Positions 10,274 to 19,173 of a stretch of DNA of 64,000 bases are shown piece after piece. Numbering within the stretch: position 1 is the stretch's first letter; each line of letters starts with the position of its first letter. Both the position numbers and the translations under genes were made by a program. The notes beneath the pieces were generated by a model, which saw nothing but the letters and a program-made list of their open reading frames with translations, ran no database searches and was not told where the DNA came from. Source of the DNA: an uncultured Pseudohongiella sp. (GTDB lineage Bacteria > Pseudomonadota > Gammaproteobacteria > Pseudomonadales > Pseudohongiellaceae); the NCBI GenBank assembly GCA_902597095.1, contig CACJWK010000001.1, positions 1 through 64,000 on the forward strand. Direction: 5' to 3'.

Positions 10274-11155
10274 ATGCACAAAAGATTTCAGTCTGGCCAC
10301 CAGACCAGAAGAGAGTTTCTCAAAAAGACGGCAGTTTCCGCAGTGCTTGCGGCAAGCCCGTTTGGCGCGGTGAGTGCGCAGGTGCGGCGGGTTGATAAAA
10401 TCGGGCTGCAGCTGTATTCGCTGCGCCGGGAAATGGCCGAAGATTTCGAAGGGACTCTGGCCCAGCTCGCCGAGATCGGGTTTACTGAAATGGAGTTTGC
10501 CGGTTACCACGGTAAGACCTCCGGCGAGGTGCGCAGCATACTGGACAGTTTTGGTCTGACGACGCCAGCGTCCCATGTTCCTCTGCGGGCCATTCGGGAT
10601 AATCTCGATCAGGAAATTGAGACCGCTGTGACACTTGGTCAACAGTATATGGTGCTGCCCTGGTTGCCTGAGAATGAGCGCAGCCTTGACAGTTACCACA
10701 GAGTTGCTGAGTTGCTGAACCGCGCGGGGGAGAAGACTCGGGAGGCCGGCATAATCATGGGTTACCACAATCATGATTTTGAATTTGACATTCACGAAGG
10801 GGGGCGGATCGGCTACGACATTCTGACATCAGAAACTGAACCTGACCTTGTGATGTTCGAGATGGATCTGTTCTGGGCGGAAGAGGCCGGCTACGATGCC
10901 ACCTTCTTCTTTCTCAAGTATCCGGGCCGCTACCCCATGATCCACGTCAAAGATCGCGCTGGTTCAGGTGAGATGGCCGATGTTGGGCGCGGTTACATCG
11001 ATTTCCAGGAGCTGTTCAGCTACGGCAGCAAGGGCGGGTTCAAGCATTACTTTATCGAACACGACAATCCGACCGACGGCATCAATTCGATGGCCTACAG
11101 CTACAACACGCTTCGCAATCTCCGATTCAACTCGACCTATGAACTGCCTTACTGA
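10274..11155 (+). CDS. Tat-exported sugar phosphate isomerase/epimerase-like protein
   Basis: A 293-residue TIM-barrel protein of the AP-endonuclease-2 / xylose-isomerase-like family. The N-terminus has a twin-arginine signal (TRREFLKKTAVSAVL, then a cut near VSAQ), so it is exported folded. In the barrel, KIGLQLYSLR, MGYHNHDFEF, MFEMDLFWA and MIHVKDR sit where the family carries its metal and substrate ligands (Glu, His, Asp, His). Exported members are common near sugar-catabolism genes, but here the neighbours are unrelated. Its ribosome binding site is GGAGAGG about seven bases before the ATG. Sugar specificity cannot be told. Confidence 0.82.
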   Translation: MHKRFQSGHQTRREFLKKTAVSAVLAASPFGAVSAQVRRVDKIGLQLYSLRREMAEDFEGTLAQLAEIGFTEMEFAGYHGKTSGEVRSILDSFGLTTPASHVPLRAIRDNLDQEIETAVTLGQQYMVLPWLPENERSLDSYHRVAELLNRAGEKTREAGIIMGYHNHDFEFDIHEGGRIGYDILTSETEPDLVMFEMDLFWAEEAGYDATFFFLKYPGRYPMIHVKDRAGSGEMADVGRGYIDFQELFSYGSKGGFKHYFIEHDNPTDGINSMAYSYNTLRNLRFNSTYELPY

Positions 11156-11278
11156 AAGTGCCTGAAATCCCGCCTACTCATACCGCTGCGCAGAGCAGTG
11201 AGAGTGCCAGGTGGTTCTGAGGAGTGTCCGTGACTGTCGAGGCTTCTCAGTCGGCCCCGCTGGTACTGTCTGAGCGTA

Positions 11279-12412
11279 TCAGGCGAAGCCAGAGAAAATT
11301 CTCTGATGTTCAGTTACGATGCGTTCGGTTTCTTCCGGCTCCGGATTGCGGGAGTAGTCGCCGAGTTTGAACGTGCCTCCTAACAGTATTGTATCGGTGC
11401 GGGAGAACATATACAGATTACTGTTGCCGCCACCGATTGTCAGGTAATCGACGTCCGGGTCAGGGGGCATGTAAACCAGCTGACCTTTGGCAGGGGTGAT
11501 CTCTGTATCGTCAAACAGCCTCGCAGCGCCGAGTCCCGTGCAGTTGAAGAAAATTTTCTCTGGCAGCGCGAAAATTTCCTCTTTGCTGTTGAAATTCCGG
11601 ATGACAAATTTGCCACCGCTTTGCAGAAAATCATCAATCAGTTGCCGCAGGAAAATAGCCGGCTCGACCATCATGGTTAGCTCGTGGCGGACATGGGGAA
11701 CAGGAAAGGGGTGCTCGCCCGGCTGCAGATCTGTACGGTAGGGGTAGAGATCTTCGAACTCGCCACCTTCCTCGGGAGGCGTATCGCTCAGGTTGTACAA
11801 TTCAGTCCACCGAACCCCGTAATCCCTGCCACCTAAGTTGGTGAAAGCGTGATGGGCTATACGCGCGGCGAACTGAATTTGTGCTTTGAACGCCTCGCTG
11901 GACACCGCCGGATCATGCACGCTGTAGGGTCCCCACTCGCCGCCGGCTACGTTAGAGGTGGTGTGTCGGGCCATGTCTCTGGTGTAAATCGTGACGTTCC
12001 AGCCAGCGTCCTGCAGCAGTCGCGCGCTGGTCAGGCCCATGACGCCACCGCCGATGACGCCGACTGTGCCGGGCGTCATGCCCGTAGTCTCCCTGACGGC
12101 GAGCGCTGAGCTGCCCCAGGACAGGCTGATCCCGCCACCGCCATGGCCGTAGTTATGGACAACTGTCTTATCTTCAAACTGCTCTCTTTTTACGACAAAA
12201 CCGGAGGGCCGGTAGGGTCGGTGACCCACAACCTCCCGGATCACATTGTCCATGGAAATTCGGGGTGCGACCCAAGGTTTGCGGGAATAGGGACGCCGAT
12301 AGGCAGCACCGCTGCTGATTTCAACCTGACAACTGCTGAGTGCGGCAGCCAGGGCGCCGGCACCGGCTACTTTAAGAATGTCTCGTCGACCAAAGGTTTT
12401 GTTCTTCTGCAT
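11279..12412 (-). CDS. Tat lipoprotein, D-amino-acid-oxidase-family flavoenzyme with permuted motif order
   Basis: The ATG at 12412 (not 12487) is chosen because a twin-arginine signal starts there (FGRRDILKVAGAGALAA), ending in a lipobox LSSC with Cys28. This suggests an FAD enzyme exported folded and anchored by lipid. The DAAO signature HNYGHGGGGISLSWG (residues 86-100), normally near the C-terminus, here precedes the FAD-binding VIGGGVMGL (119-127), normally at the N-terminus. TTSNVAGGEWGPY follows as in DAAO. The C-terminus ends at LGGTFKLGDY...RIFSGFA, where ordinary DAAOs would continue into the GLRPxR...HNYGHGG part. So the domain is circularly permuted. Oxidation of a D-amino acid or similar amine is inferred. 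Confidence 0.85.
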   Translation of the reverse strand: MQKNKTFGRRDILKVAGAGALAAALSSCQVEISSGAAYRRPYSRKPWVAPRISMDNVIREVVGHRPYRPSGFVVKREQFEDKTVVHNYGHGGGGISLSWGSSALAVRETTGMTPGTVGVIGGGVMGLTSARLLQDAGWNVTIYTRDMARHTTSNVAGGEWGPYSVHDPAVSSEAFKAQIQFAARIAHHAFTNLGGRDYGVRWTELYNLSDTPPEEGGEFEDLYPYRTDLQPGEHPFPVPHVRHELTMMVEPAIFLRQLIDDFLQSGGKFVIRNFNSKEEIFALPEKIFFNCTGLGAARLFDDTEITPAKGQLVYMPPDPDVDYLTIGGGNSNLYMFSRTDTILLGGTFKLGDYSRNPEPEETERIVTEHQRIFSGFA

Positions 12413-12674
12413 GATACGAAGGCCTAGCGCAAAAACGATGTGACTAAAGATAGCGAATTCTTCGACTGAATCCCACATCGCCCGCATCGCGATCAGTCAG
12501 CATCTAGCTTATGTCCTCAATTCTGGGCACGCGCGATGGGCTCCGCCTGACGCGGTCTTGAATGCGGGCGGGCAGTAAGCCCGACTGGCTGTGGTGGGGA
12601 ATTATCGCTGATTTCCTCTTTCGCGTTACACTGCGGGGACTATTCGCAAAGAGTCAAAAGATTCAGGCAAAGAC

Positions 12675-14087
12675 GTGCCGTCATCAAGCCCCACACCCAC
12701 TTTGGCTGGCGCCCTCGCCCCGATCACCCTAACCATGGCGCTGCTGATGGTTCAGATATTTGTCCTTTCCGGCCCGCCGCATATACCGCTTATCCTTGGC
12801 ACCGGAATCGTCGCACTGTTTGGTCTCGTTCGGGGCTATCGCTGGGATGACATTCAGGAAGGCATCGTTTCGGCCGCGGCCACCTCGATTCCCGTGGTGT
12901 TTATTTTTCTTCTGGTTGGCATGACGATAGGCACCTGGATTCTTGCGGGGACGGTTCCGCTGATGATTTCGCTGGGCGTGAAGTGGATCAGTCTTTCCGC
13001 CTTCCTTCCCGTTTGCTGTCTGGTCTGTGCGGTGGTGTCAGTATTTACCGGAACGTCCTGGGGAACTGTGGGTACCCTCGGTCTAGCGCTGATGGCCATC
13101 GGGGCGAGCCTGGACATACCCCCGGCAATCACAGCCGGTGCAGTGGTTTCCGGCGCCTGGTTCGGCGACAAGATCTCGCCGCTGTCGGATACAACGAACT
13201 ACACGGCGGCGGTTGCGGGCACCGATCTGTACACCCACATCAGGAATCTGATTCCGACGACACTGCCTTCTCTTTTGCTGGCTCTGCTGATCTACGCGGT
13301 CCTGGGTTCTGCTTATGTCTCCGAGTCCGCCAGGACTGCGTCAGCGGCCGGCACTGGCGAAGTGCTTAACAGCTTGTTCAGGCTGAATGTTTTCGTGTTG
13401 TTTCCGCCTGTGGTCATTGGGTTCACTATTGTCAGAAAAGTGCCGCCGATCCCGGGAATTTTTCTCGGGGTAGTGGCTGCGGCACTGGTCGCACTGTCGG
13501 TGCAGGGTGCCAGTTTCGCCGAAGTTGCGGATGCCATGATGAACGGCTTCGTCAGCGACACCGGTAATGCACAAATTGATGCGTTGCTTACCAAGGGCGG
13601 ACTGATATCTATGATGTGGGTGATTTCTCTGATTATCGTTGCGCTTGCTTTCGGCGGTGCGCTGGAGAAGACCGGTTGTCTCGAAACGATTGTCAGGGAA
13701 TTGCTGGGTCGGCTGCAGGGCAGGGCGCAGTTGATCACCGGAGCACTGCTGACTACTTTCGGGTTCAACCTGGCCAGCAACGCTTTTGTCGCTTACACCA
13801 TCCCGGGTCGTCTTTTTGCAGACGCATTTGCCGCCGAATCACTGGCGCCGGCGGCCCTCTCCCGGGTCATGGAAGATGGTGCGACCATGAGTGCTCCGCT
13901 CATTCCCTGGAACTCCGGTGGCGCTTTTGTCTCCGGTGCCCTGGGTGTTCCCGCACTCGCTTACGCGCCATTTGCTTTTGCGAACTGGCTGGCCCCGCTG
14001 TTCAGTTTACTGTGGGCCTGGACCGGTTACTTCATTCCTACACTGGACAATTCGCAGGGCCCGCAGCCTGCGCCGGAGCACCACTGA
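12675..14087 (+). CDS. NhaC-family Na+/H+ antiporter
   Basis: A 470-residue inner-membrane protein with about 11-12 hydrophobic segments. The motif GAWFGDKISPLSDTTNYTAA is the hallmark of NhaC-type antiporters, and FTGTSWGTVGTLGLALMAIG is the matching preceding helix. Members exchange Na+ (or amino acids/organic acids, as in malate-lactate types) for protons. The GTG at 12675 is the only reasonable start near the first helix. A class IV aminotransferase follows after 26 bases on the same strand, so this transporter may serve an amino acid substrate rather than general pH control; that part is inference. Confidence 0.85.
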   Translation: MPSSSPTPTLAGALAPITLTMALLMVQIFVLSGPPHIPLILGTGIVALFGLVRGYRWDDIQEGIVSAAATSIPVVFIFLLVGMTIGTWILAGTVPLMISLGVKWISLSAFLPVCCLVCAVVSVFTGTSWGTVGTLGLALMAIGASLDIPPAITAGAVVSGAWFGDKISPLSDTTNYTAAVAGTDLYTHIRNLIPTTLPSLLLALLIYAVLGSAYVSESARTASAAGTGEVLNSLFRLNVFVLFPPVVIGFTIVRKVPPIPGIFLGVVAAALVALSVQGASFAEVADAMMNGFVSDTGNAQIDALLTKGGLISMMWVISLIIVALAFGGALEKTGCLETIVRELLGRLQGRAQLITGALLTTFGFNLASNAFVAYTIPGRLFADAFAAESLAPAALSRVMEDGATMSAPLIPWNSGGAFVSGALGVPALAYAPFAFANWLAPLFSLLWAWTGYFIPTLDNSQGPQPAPEHH

Positions 14088-14113
14088 ACGTTTCGATGCA
14101 GCGGAGATGATTT

Positions 14114-15046
14114 ATGACACATGGCACTCATGATTTCGATGGAGACGCACGAAACCAGGAAATTCTGATCAATATCAATGGTGAGTTTTTTCCCCGCGAT
14201 GAGGCGAAAGTATCGGTTTTTGATTCCGGCTACATCCTCGGCGACGGCGTATGGGAAGGGATTCGCCTGCACAACGGCAAGCTGTTTCACATTCGGCAGC
14301 ATCTGCGGCGGCTCTATGAGGGCGCCAAAGCGCTGGACATGGAGGTCGGGCTCGAACAGGATGAATTGCAACAGCGTATCGAAGATACCTGTGCGGCGAA
14401 CTCTATGCAAAGTGGTGTGCACATCCGCCTGATGGTGACGCGCGGTATCAAGGCGACGCCCTATCAGGACCCACGTATTACCATCTCACCGCCAACCATT
14501 GTCATCATTCCGGAATACAAAGCTCCTCTGGCAAGCACGCTCGAAAAAGGGATTCGTCTATTCACAGTGCACGTGCGGCGTGGCTATCCTGACGTGCAGG
14601 ATCAGAAACTTAACAGCCACTCGAAATTGAACTGCATCACCGCTTGCATTCAGGCGGCCAAGGCGGGGGCCGATGAGGCGCTGATGCTGGATCCCCACGG
14701 CTTTGTGGCGACCTGTAATTCCACCCATTTCTTTATCGTTCGTGACGGTGAGGTGTGGACCTCTTCCGGAGACTACTGTCTAGGCGGCATCACTCGGAGA
14801 ACGGTCATCGATCTGTGCCGGGAAAACCGCATTCCGGTTTTCGAGAAATCATTTTCCCTGACCGATGTCTATGGGGCTGATGAAGCCTTTGTAACGGGCA
14901 CTTTTGCCGGGGTTGCCCCGGTGGCTGAGGTCGACGGACGATTGCTCGGTGAGCGAAAGGCTGAGGACGAGTTCCGGAGTGGTCCGGTGGTCACGCAGTT
15001 GCAGGGTCTCTATCTCCAGCTTCTCGAAACCGAGTGCGCCAGGTGA
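14114..15046 (+). CDS. class IV aminotransferase (D-amino acid / branched-chain type)
   Basis: A PLP enzyme of fold type IV, 310 residues, as usual for the family. VSVFDSGYILGDGVWEGIR is the N-terminal family motif; the PLP lysine lies in QKLNSHSKLNCI. ADEALMLDPHGFVATCNSTH and GGITRRTVIDLCREN are the expected C-terminal motifs. It transaminates D-alanine-type or branched-chain substrates; the exact one is not clear. It follows the NhaC gene by 26 bases, with GGAG upstream of the ATG, so they form an operon. A DAAO-family gene lies just across the divergent promoter, which favours a D-amino-acid theme. Confidence 0.85.
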   Translation: MTHGTHDFDGDARNQEILININGEFFPRDEAKVSVFDSGYILGDGVWEGIRLHNGKLFHIRQHLRRLYEGAKALDMEVGLEQDELQQRIEDTCAANSMQSGVHIRLMVTRGIKATPYQDPRITISPPTIVIIPEYKAPLASTLEKGIRLFTVHVRRGYPDVQDQKLNSHSKLNCITACIQAAKAGADEALMLDPHGFVATCNSTHFFIVRDGEVWTSSGDYCLGGITRRTVIDLCRENRIPVFEKSFSLTDVYGADEAFVTGTFAGVAPVAEVDGRLLGERKAEDEFRSGPVVTQLQGLYLQLLETECAR

Positions 15047-15085
15047 TGACAGAGGGCCGGCCGCAATGTCGTCCGAGGCCGGGCG

Positions 15086-16252
15086 CTAGGCGATGACCTT
15101 CTTACGGCGCAGCTCAGCAAGCTGGTCGGCAGACAAACCCAGCATCGAGCTGAGCACGTCATCGCTGTGCTGCCCCAGTGTGGCCGCCCAGTTTGCTGTG
15201 GCGTGATTCATGTGCTGGAAATTCACCGGCAGCGCCTGGATCAGAAACTCGCCCAATTGCGCCTGGGAGATCCGAGAGAAGGATTGTCGCTCCAGAACCT
15301 GGGGATGCTCGAAAAGGTCTTCCAGCTGGGTGTAGGCACTGCAAGGAACGCCAGCAGCATTTAACGCTTCGTCACACTCTTGTGTGGTCAGTGAGAGCGA
15401 CCATTTTTCGATCTCCTCTGCCAGTTCCCTGAAGTGGCGGGTCCGCTCGCCGAAGATAAATCGTGGGTCTGATTGCAACTCAGGACGCTGCAGCAGCGCG
15501 CACAGGCTCTCGAAATTCTTATTGGAGATCGGCGTGACCATCACATGTCCGTCCCTGGTTCGAACAGGATGGAAGCGGCCGATGTGCAGGGCCTCTGGTG
15601 CCTGCGCTGCCTGAATGTGTGCTGGTATCAGCGTCATCATCGCTTCCATCATGCTCACGTCCACATGCTCGCCGCGGCCGAAGCGCTCGCGGCCCAGCAG
15701 CGCGGTCTGTAACGCCCCGAACGCATAAGCTCCGGTCAGGATATCCGCCACCATGATCTCCCAGTTCGGCGGCCGCTGGGGCTTCATGCCCTGGCTGGCG
15801 CTAAACACGGTGTCGAAGCCGCTGGCTGCATGAACGATTGGTGCGAAGGCCGCTCGATCCACCCAGGGTCCGCTCAGGCCGAACCCCGAGATTGAGCAAT
15901 AAATCAGATCGGCCTGCTCTGCTTTCAGGCTGTCGTAATCAAGACCGAATTTCGCCATGATGCCCGGGCGAAAATTCTGAATGACGATATCGGCTTTCCG
16001 AACCAGCGATCGCGCCAGCTCCTGACCTTCGTCGGATTTCAGATCCAGCGCCAGGCTGCGCTTGCCAGCGTTAAAATGGGCAAAAGCCGGGGTCATGCCG
16101 CTGACGCTGCGGGTCAGATCCCCCAGCCCCGGTGGCTCGATTTTGATGACCTCGGCGCCGCAGTCCAGCAGGAAGCGGGCGCAGATCGGGCCGGCATACA
16201 CGGCTGAGAAGTCGATCACTTTGTATCCGCTGAGCGGCTTGGGCTGATTCAT
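15086..16252 (-). CDS. CaiB/BaiF family CoA transferase
   Basis: A class III CoA transferase of 388 residues, normal for the family. The N-terminus LSGYKVIDFSAVYAGPICAR and AEVIKIEPPGLGDLTR are typical. The catalytic aspartate is expected in GEHVDVSMMEAM. The enzyme moves CoA between a thioester donor and a carboxylic acid such as succinate, carnitine, mesaconate or bile-acid-like substrates. It is convergent with the aminotransferase gene (39 bases between them) and stands alone on its strand. Its substrate cannot be told from context. Confidence 0.9.
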   Translation of the reverse strand: MNQPKPLSGYKVIDFSAVYAGPICARFLLDCGAEVIKIEPPGLGDLTRSVSGMTPAFAHFNAGKRSLALDLKSDEGQELARSLVRKADIVIQNFRPGIMAKFGLDYDSLKAEQADLIYCSISGFGLSGPWVDRAAFAPIVHAASGFDTVFSASQGMKPQRPPNWEIMVADILTGAYAFGALQTALLGRERFGRGEHVDVSMMEAMMTLIPAHIQAAQAPEALHIGRFHPVRTRDGHVMVTPISNKNFESLCALLQRPELQSDPRFIFGERTRHFRELAEEIEKWSLSLTTQECDEALNAAGVPCSAYTQLEDLFEHPQVLERQSFSRISQAQLGEFLIQALPVNFQHMNHATANWAATLGQHSDDVLSSMLGLSADQLAELRRKKVIA

Positions 16253-16641
16253 GCTGGCTCACAAGAGAGAGTTTTCGCTGCGGCTGTCCGCCGGGCAGGG
16301 TCGGTCACAATAGCCCTTTCGGTCCGGGAGATCGGCCCCGTTGTCTTGCGCTGTGGAGCATACCCATCGGTACTTGAAGCTGCAAATGCTTTGCCTCTGA
16401 CGCTTTTTAGCAAGAAGTTAAGCCGGTACATCGAAAGCAGTGGCGAAATTTTTGAACCGGTTCACAGGTTTTAAGGACTGAAGCTGAAAATCAGGTTCCA
16501 AATCCGAAGCAGTTGGTCCCAAAAAGCCGCCCTCGCTGGCGGCTTTTTTGTGTCTGCGAAACCTGCATCGGGTACGGGCGTTTGTGGAAAGATTCGGCGC
16601 TTCCAGCCAGACCTTGAGAAATGTCGGCTGATGCAGAAAAG
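16253..16641. other. intergenic region upstream of the CoA transferase
   Basis: This 389-base gap contains the terminator at 16521-16549 and a 12-bp perfect palindrome TGAACCGGTTCA at 16453-16464, about 200 bases upstream of the CoA transferase start. The palindrome could be an operator. I see no gene or structural RNA here. Confidence 0.5.
16521..16549 (-). terminator. intrinsic terminator (works in both directions)
   Basis: AAAAAGCCGCC (16521-16531) pairs with GGCGGCTTTTT (from 16538) around a 6-base loop, with a T-run on either strand. It lies about 95 bases downstream of the minus-strand gene ending at 16642 and most likely ends that transcript. Confidence 0.85.
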
Positions 16642-17682
16642 TCAGCGTCCCAGCTCGGCACGCACCTCCGTCATACGCGCACCTCTGAGAATCGCGGCCA
16701 GGGAATAGTTGCCTTCGTGACATTCAAAATCGTAGAGACGCTCCTCGGGCGGGTTGCGGGTCAGGGTGCGCTCGCCGCTGATCGGCACGCCGTAGGCTTC
16801 AGGATCGTTGACCGTAAAGCCATAGTGGATGGTCTCATCACTGGTCAGCGTGTAGCGCTCAATCACCTCAAACTGCTCTGACACGCGAAAGCCCATGCGG
16901 GAGGCCGATTGCTCCGGGCGAAAATGCTGACTGTGCACAACCAGTGTGTCGCCTTCCCAGTGTCCGACAGAATCTCCCATCCAGCGATTGACGCCGTCAT
17001 TGTGATGGGCCTTGCCGAGCCGGATGATACGGGCATCGTGGATCATCTCAGTCATTACGACGACATAGTTTTCATTCTGCACGATTTGCAGATTCGGATT
17101 CATCATCATCGGGGTCAGGCTCGGTATCGCGGCGCCAAAGATAAGGCAGCGCCCTGACAGGGGTTGACCTTCCGGGCCATCTGTTGCGCTCAGGCCCTGC
17201 GCTTGTCTGCGGGCGTAGAGGTCGTGAAAGCCACTGCGGGTTGCTGGCACACGCCCGTCCGGCGGCTCGGTGATGACAGAGGTCCGGTATTCGCCCGCAA
17301 TCGGCGTCACGACCGGTTCAAGGTAGTGCGCCAGGAAGGCATCATCGGCTTCCTGACGGATCTCAGCGCCGGCTTCAGGGGCACTGCGGTCGGGATTGAG
17401 CGGGGCCGCCTGATCGTCGAGTCGCAGACGCATGCGCCGTTCTTGTTCTCTGATTTCCTGTTCGCTGTAGGTGGTTTGGGTGCCGAGATTCCGGGGGCGC
17501 TGAAACGGCGTGCGCGAGCCGAAAAACCAGATGCCCTGAAAATCCGGCACGCCGTATTCCGTGCGCGGTATGACCCAGGCGGCTGCTCCGCCAGCCTCGG
17601 TATTGCCTGCCGGATTGGCGTGCTCTGCGGCGCTGGCAGATGTGACAACAAAGGTAAGACATGTGAGCATCTGGCGAATCAT
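16642..17682 (-). CDS. exported protein of unknown function
   Basis: I do not know a characterised member of this family. The ATG at 17682 is preferred over 17733: GGAG lies nine bases upstream and a Sec signal peptide follows directly (MIRQMLTCLTFVVTSASAAE). The mature part (about 325 residues) opens with a conserved-looking VPDFQGIWFFGSRTPFQRP. The C-terminal half has GDSVGHWEGDTLVVHSQHF, a motif I recall from uncharacterised exported proteins of Proteobacteria and Acidobacteria. There is no obvious catalytic triad or cofactor site. It is monocistronic, with a terminator downstream. Confidence 0.75.
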   Translation of the reverse strand: MIRQMLTCLTFVVTSASAAEHANPAGNTEAGGAAAWVIPRTEYGVPDFQGIWFFGSRTPFQRPRNLGTQTTYSEQEIREQERRMRLRLDDQAAPLNPDRSAPEAGAEIRQEADDAFLAHYLEPVVTPIAGEYRTSVITEPPDGRVPATRSGFHDLYARRQAQGLSATDGPEGQPLSGRCLIFGAAIPSLTPMMMNPNLQIVQNENYVVVMTEMIHDARIIRLGKAHHNDGVNRWMGDSVGHWEGDTLVVHSQHFRPEQSASRMGFRVSEQFEVIERYTLTSDETIHYGFTVNDPEAYGVPISGERTLTRNPPEERLYDFECHEGNYSLAAILRGARMTEVRAELGR

Positions 17683-17965
17683 GGTGTGCTGCTCCAGTGA
17701 CGAGTAACCAAAGACTCCCTGAGTATACCGCAAGGCTGGGCGGACAACCTGTGTCAGTCTGCGACATAAGGTCGCAGTGATTGCCGGCTCTTGCCGAAAG
17801 ATTGCACCTTTCTCTGACTGATGAATGGTTTTACACTCTCAAAAGAAAAAACAAAAAAAAGATTTTTAGCACCGATGTTCGGCCTGCCGAGAAAAACCAA
17901 AAACCAAAACTAAAACAACTGAAGGGCCCGGCACTCTGTGAATCGCGGGTTTTCTGGAGAACATC

Positions 17966-19165
17966 ATGGATTCAAAAAAGCGGGCGGGTCTCAAATTTGG
18001 CAGCAAGGCAGTCTATTACGCGCCGGATAAAGCCACCCGCTCGATCAGTGCGCCGATCATTACTTCATCCAGTTTTCAGTACGATGCTGAGATCTATCAG
18101 GAAGTCGTTGAAGGCGCGCGCGAGTCGGTCAACATTTACGGGCGATGTGGAAATCCCACCGAGTATCAGTTTGAAGAGCAGATGGCGGTGATCGAGGGCG
18201 CGGATGCTTGTCTTGCGACTGCATCAGGCATGGCGGCGATCTCCGTGGCCTTGTTCGGACTGCTGAAACAGGGTGATCATATTGTCTGCGACTGGACCAC
18301 CTACAGCTCCACCCATGAAATGCTGGATCATCGCCTGACCGATTACGGCATCAGCACCAGCTTTGTTGATACCTCGGACCCGGAGGCTGTCAGGGCTGCC
18401 ATCACGCCAAGCACGAAAGTGCTGTACTTCGAGACTATTGCCAACCCCACGATGAAAGTGTCTCCGGTTGCGCCACTGGTGGAACTGGCCAAAGAATACG
18501 AGCTAATTCTGGTGTGTGATAACACGTTCGCCAGCCCGGCGGTTATGCGCCCGCTGGAGTGGGGTGTGGATCTGGTTATTGAGAGCGCCAGCAAATTCAT
18601 TGGTGGTCATAATGATGTGATAGGTGGCGCTATTTGCATGAAGTCTGAACGGCTGGCAGATGACTTTTTAGAGCAGATCCGTTGGAACACCATGGTCAAG
18701 TGGGGTGCGCCTTTGTCACCTTTCAATGCCTGGTTGTTGCTGCGAGGTATACAGACGCTTGAGGTGCGTCTGCAGAGGCAGTGTCAGACTGCCTCGGCAT
18801 TGGCCGATTTTCTTGCCGGTCATGACAAGGTGTCGCAGGTCTGGTATCCGGGGCACGCCAGTCATCCGCAGCATGAGCTGGCAGCAGCGCAAATGGATAG
18901 CCCCGGTGCTATGCTGACCTTTGCCGTGGCAGACAGCGAGTCTGCACTGAAAGTAGCTGACAGTCTCGAACTGGCCGCGTTCGGGGCAAGTCTTGGAGGA
19001 GTCAGAACTACCGTACAGATACCGGCCACCATGGCTTTTCTGGATATTTCTCCCCAAGATCGCCTGGAAATGGGTATTCTGGATGGCATGGTACGGATTT
19101 CCACCGGTCTGGAAGATCCTGAAGACCTGATCGCCGATTTTGCCGCGGCTTTGATCAGGAATTAG
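17966..19165 (+). CDS. trans-sulfuration PLP enzyme (cystathionine/methionine gamma-lyase family)
   Basis: A 399-residue fold-type I PLP enzyme of the Cys/Met metabolism family. The PLP lysine is in ESASKFIGGHNDVIGG. LATASGMAAIS, VCDNTFASPAVMRP and LGGVRTTVQIPA are matching family motifs. The phosphate-contact segment reads YGRCGNPTEYQFEEQ, with Arg-Cys before GNPT. A gamma-lyase or synthase acting on cystathionine, methionine or homoserine esters is likely. An amino acid permease starts eight bases after its stop, which favours a catabolic lyase for an imported amino acid; that is inference. Confidence 0.88.
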   Translation: MDSKKRAGLKFGSKAVYYAPDKATRSISAPIITSSSFQYDAEIYQEVVEGARESVNIYGRCGNPTEYQFEEQMAVIEGADACLATASGMAAISVALFGLLKQGDHIVCDWTTYSSTHEMLDHRLTDYGISTSFVDTSDPEAVRAAITPSTKVLYFETIANPTMKVSPVAPLVELAKEYELILVCDNTFASPAVMRPLEWGVDLVIESASKFIGGHNDVIGGAICMKSERLADDFLEQIRWNTMVKWGAPLSPFNAWLLLRGIQTLEVRLQRQCQTASALADFLAGHDKVSQVWYPGHASHPQHELAAAQMDSPGAMLTFAVADSESALKVADSLELAAFGASLGGVRTTVQIPATMAFLDISPQDRLEMGILDGMVRISTGLEDPEDLIADFAAALIRN

Positions 19166-19173
19166 CGGCGCGG

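Noticed and set aside
10164-10373. 69-aa ORF with a good ribosome binding site (GGAGAGG) before the sugar isomerase gene
   Set aside because: It overlaps the Tat signal region of the real gene in another frame and its sequence looks random.
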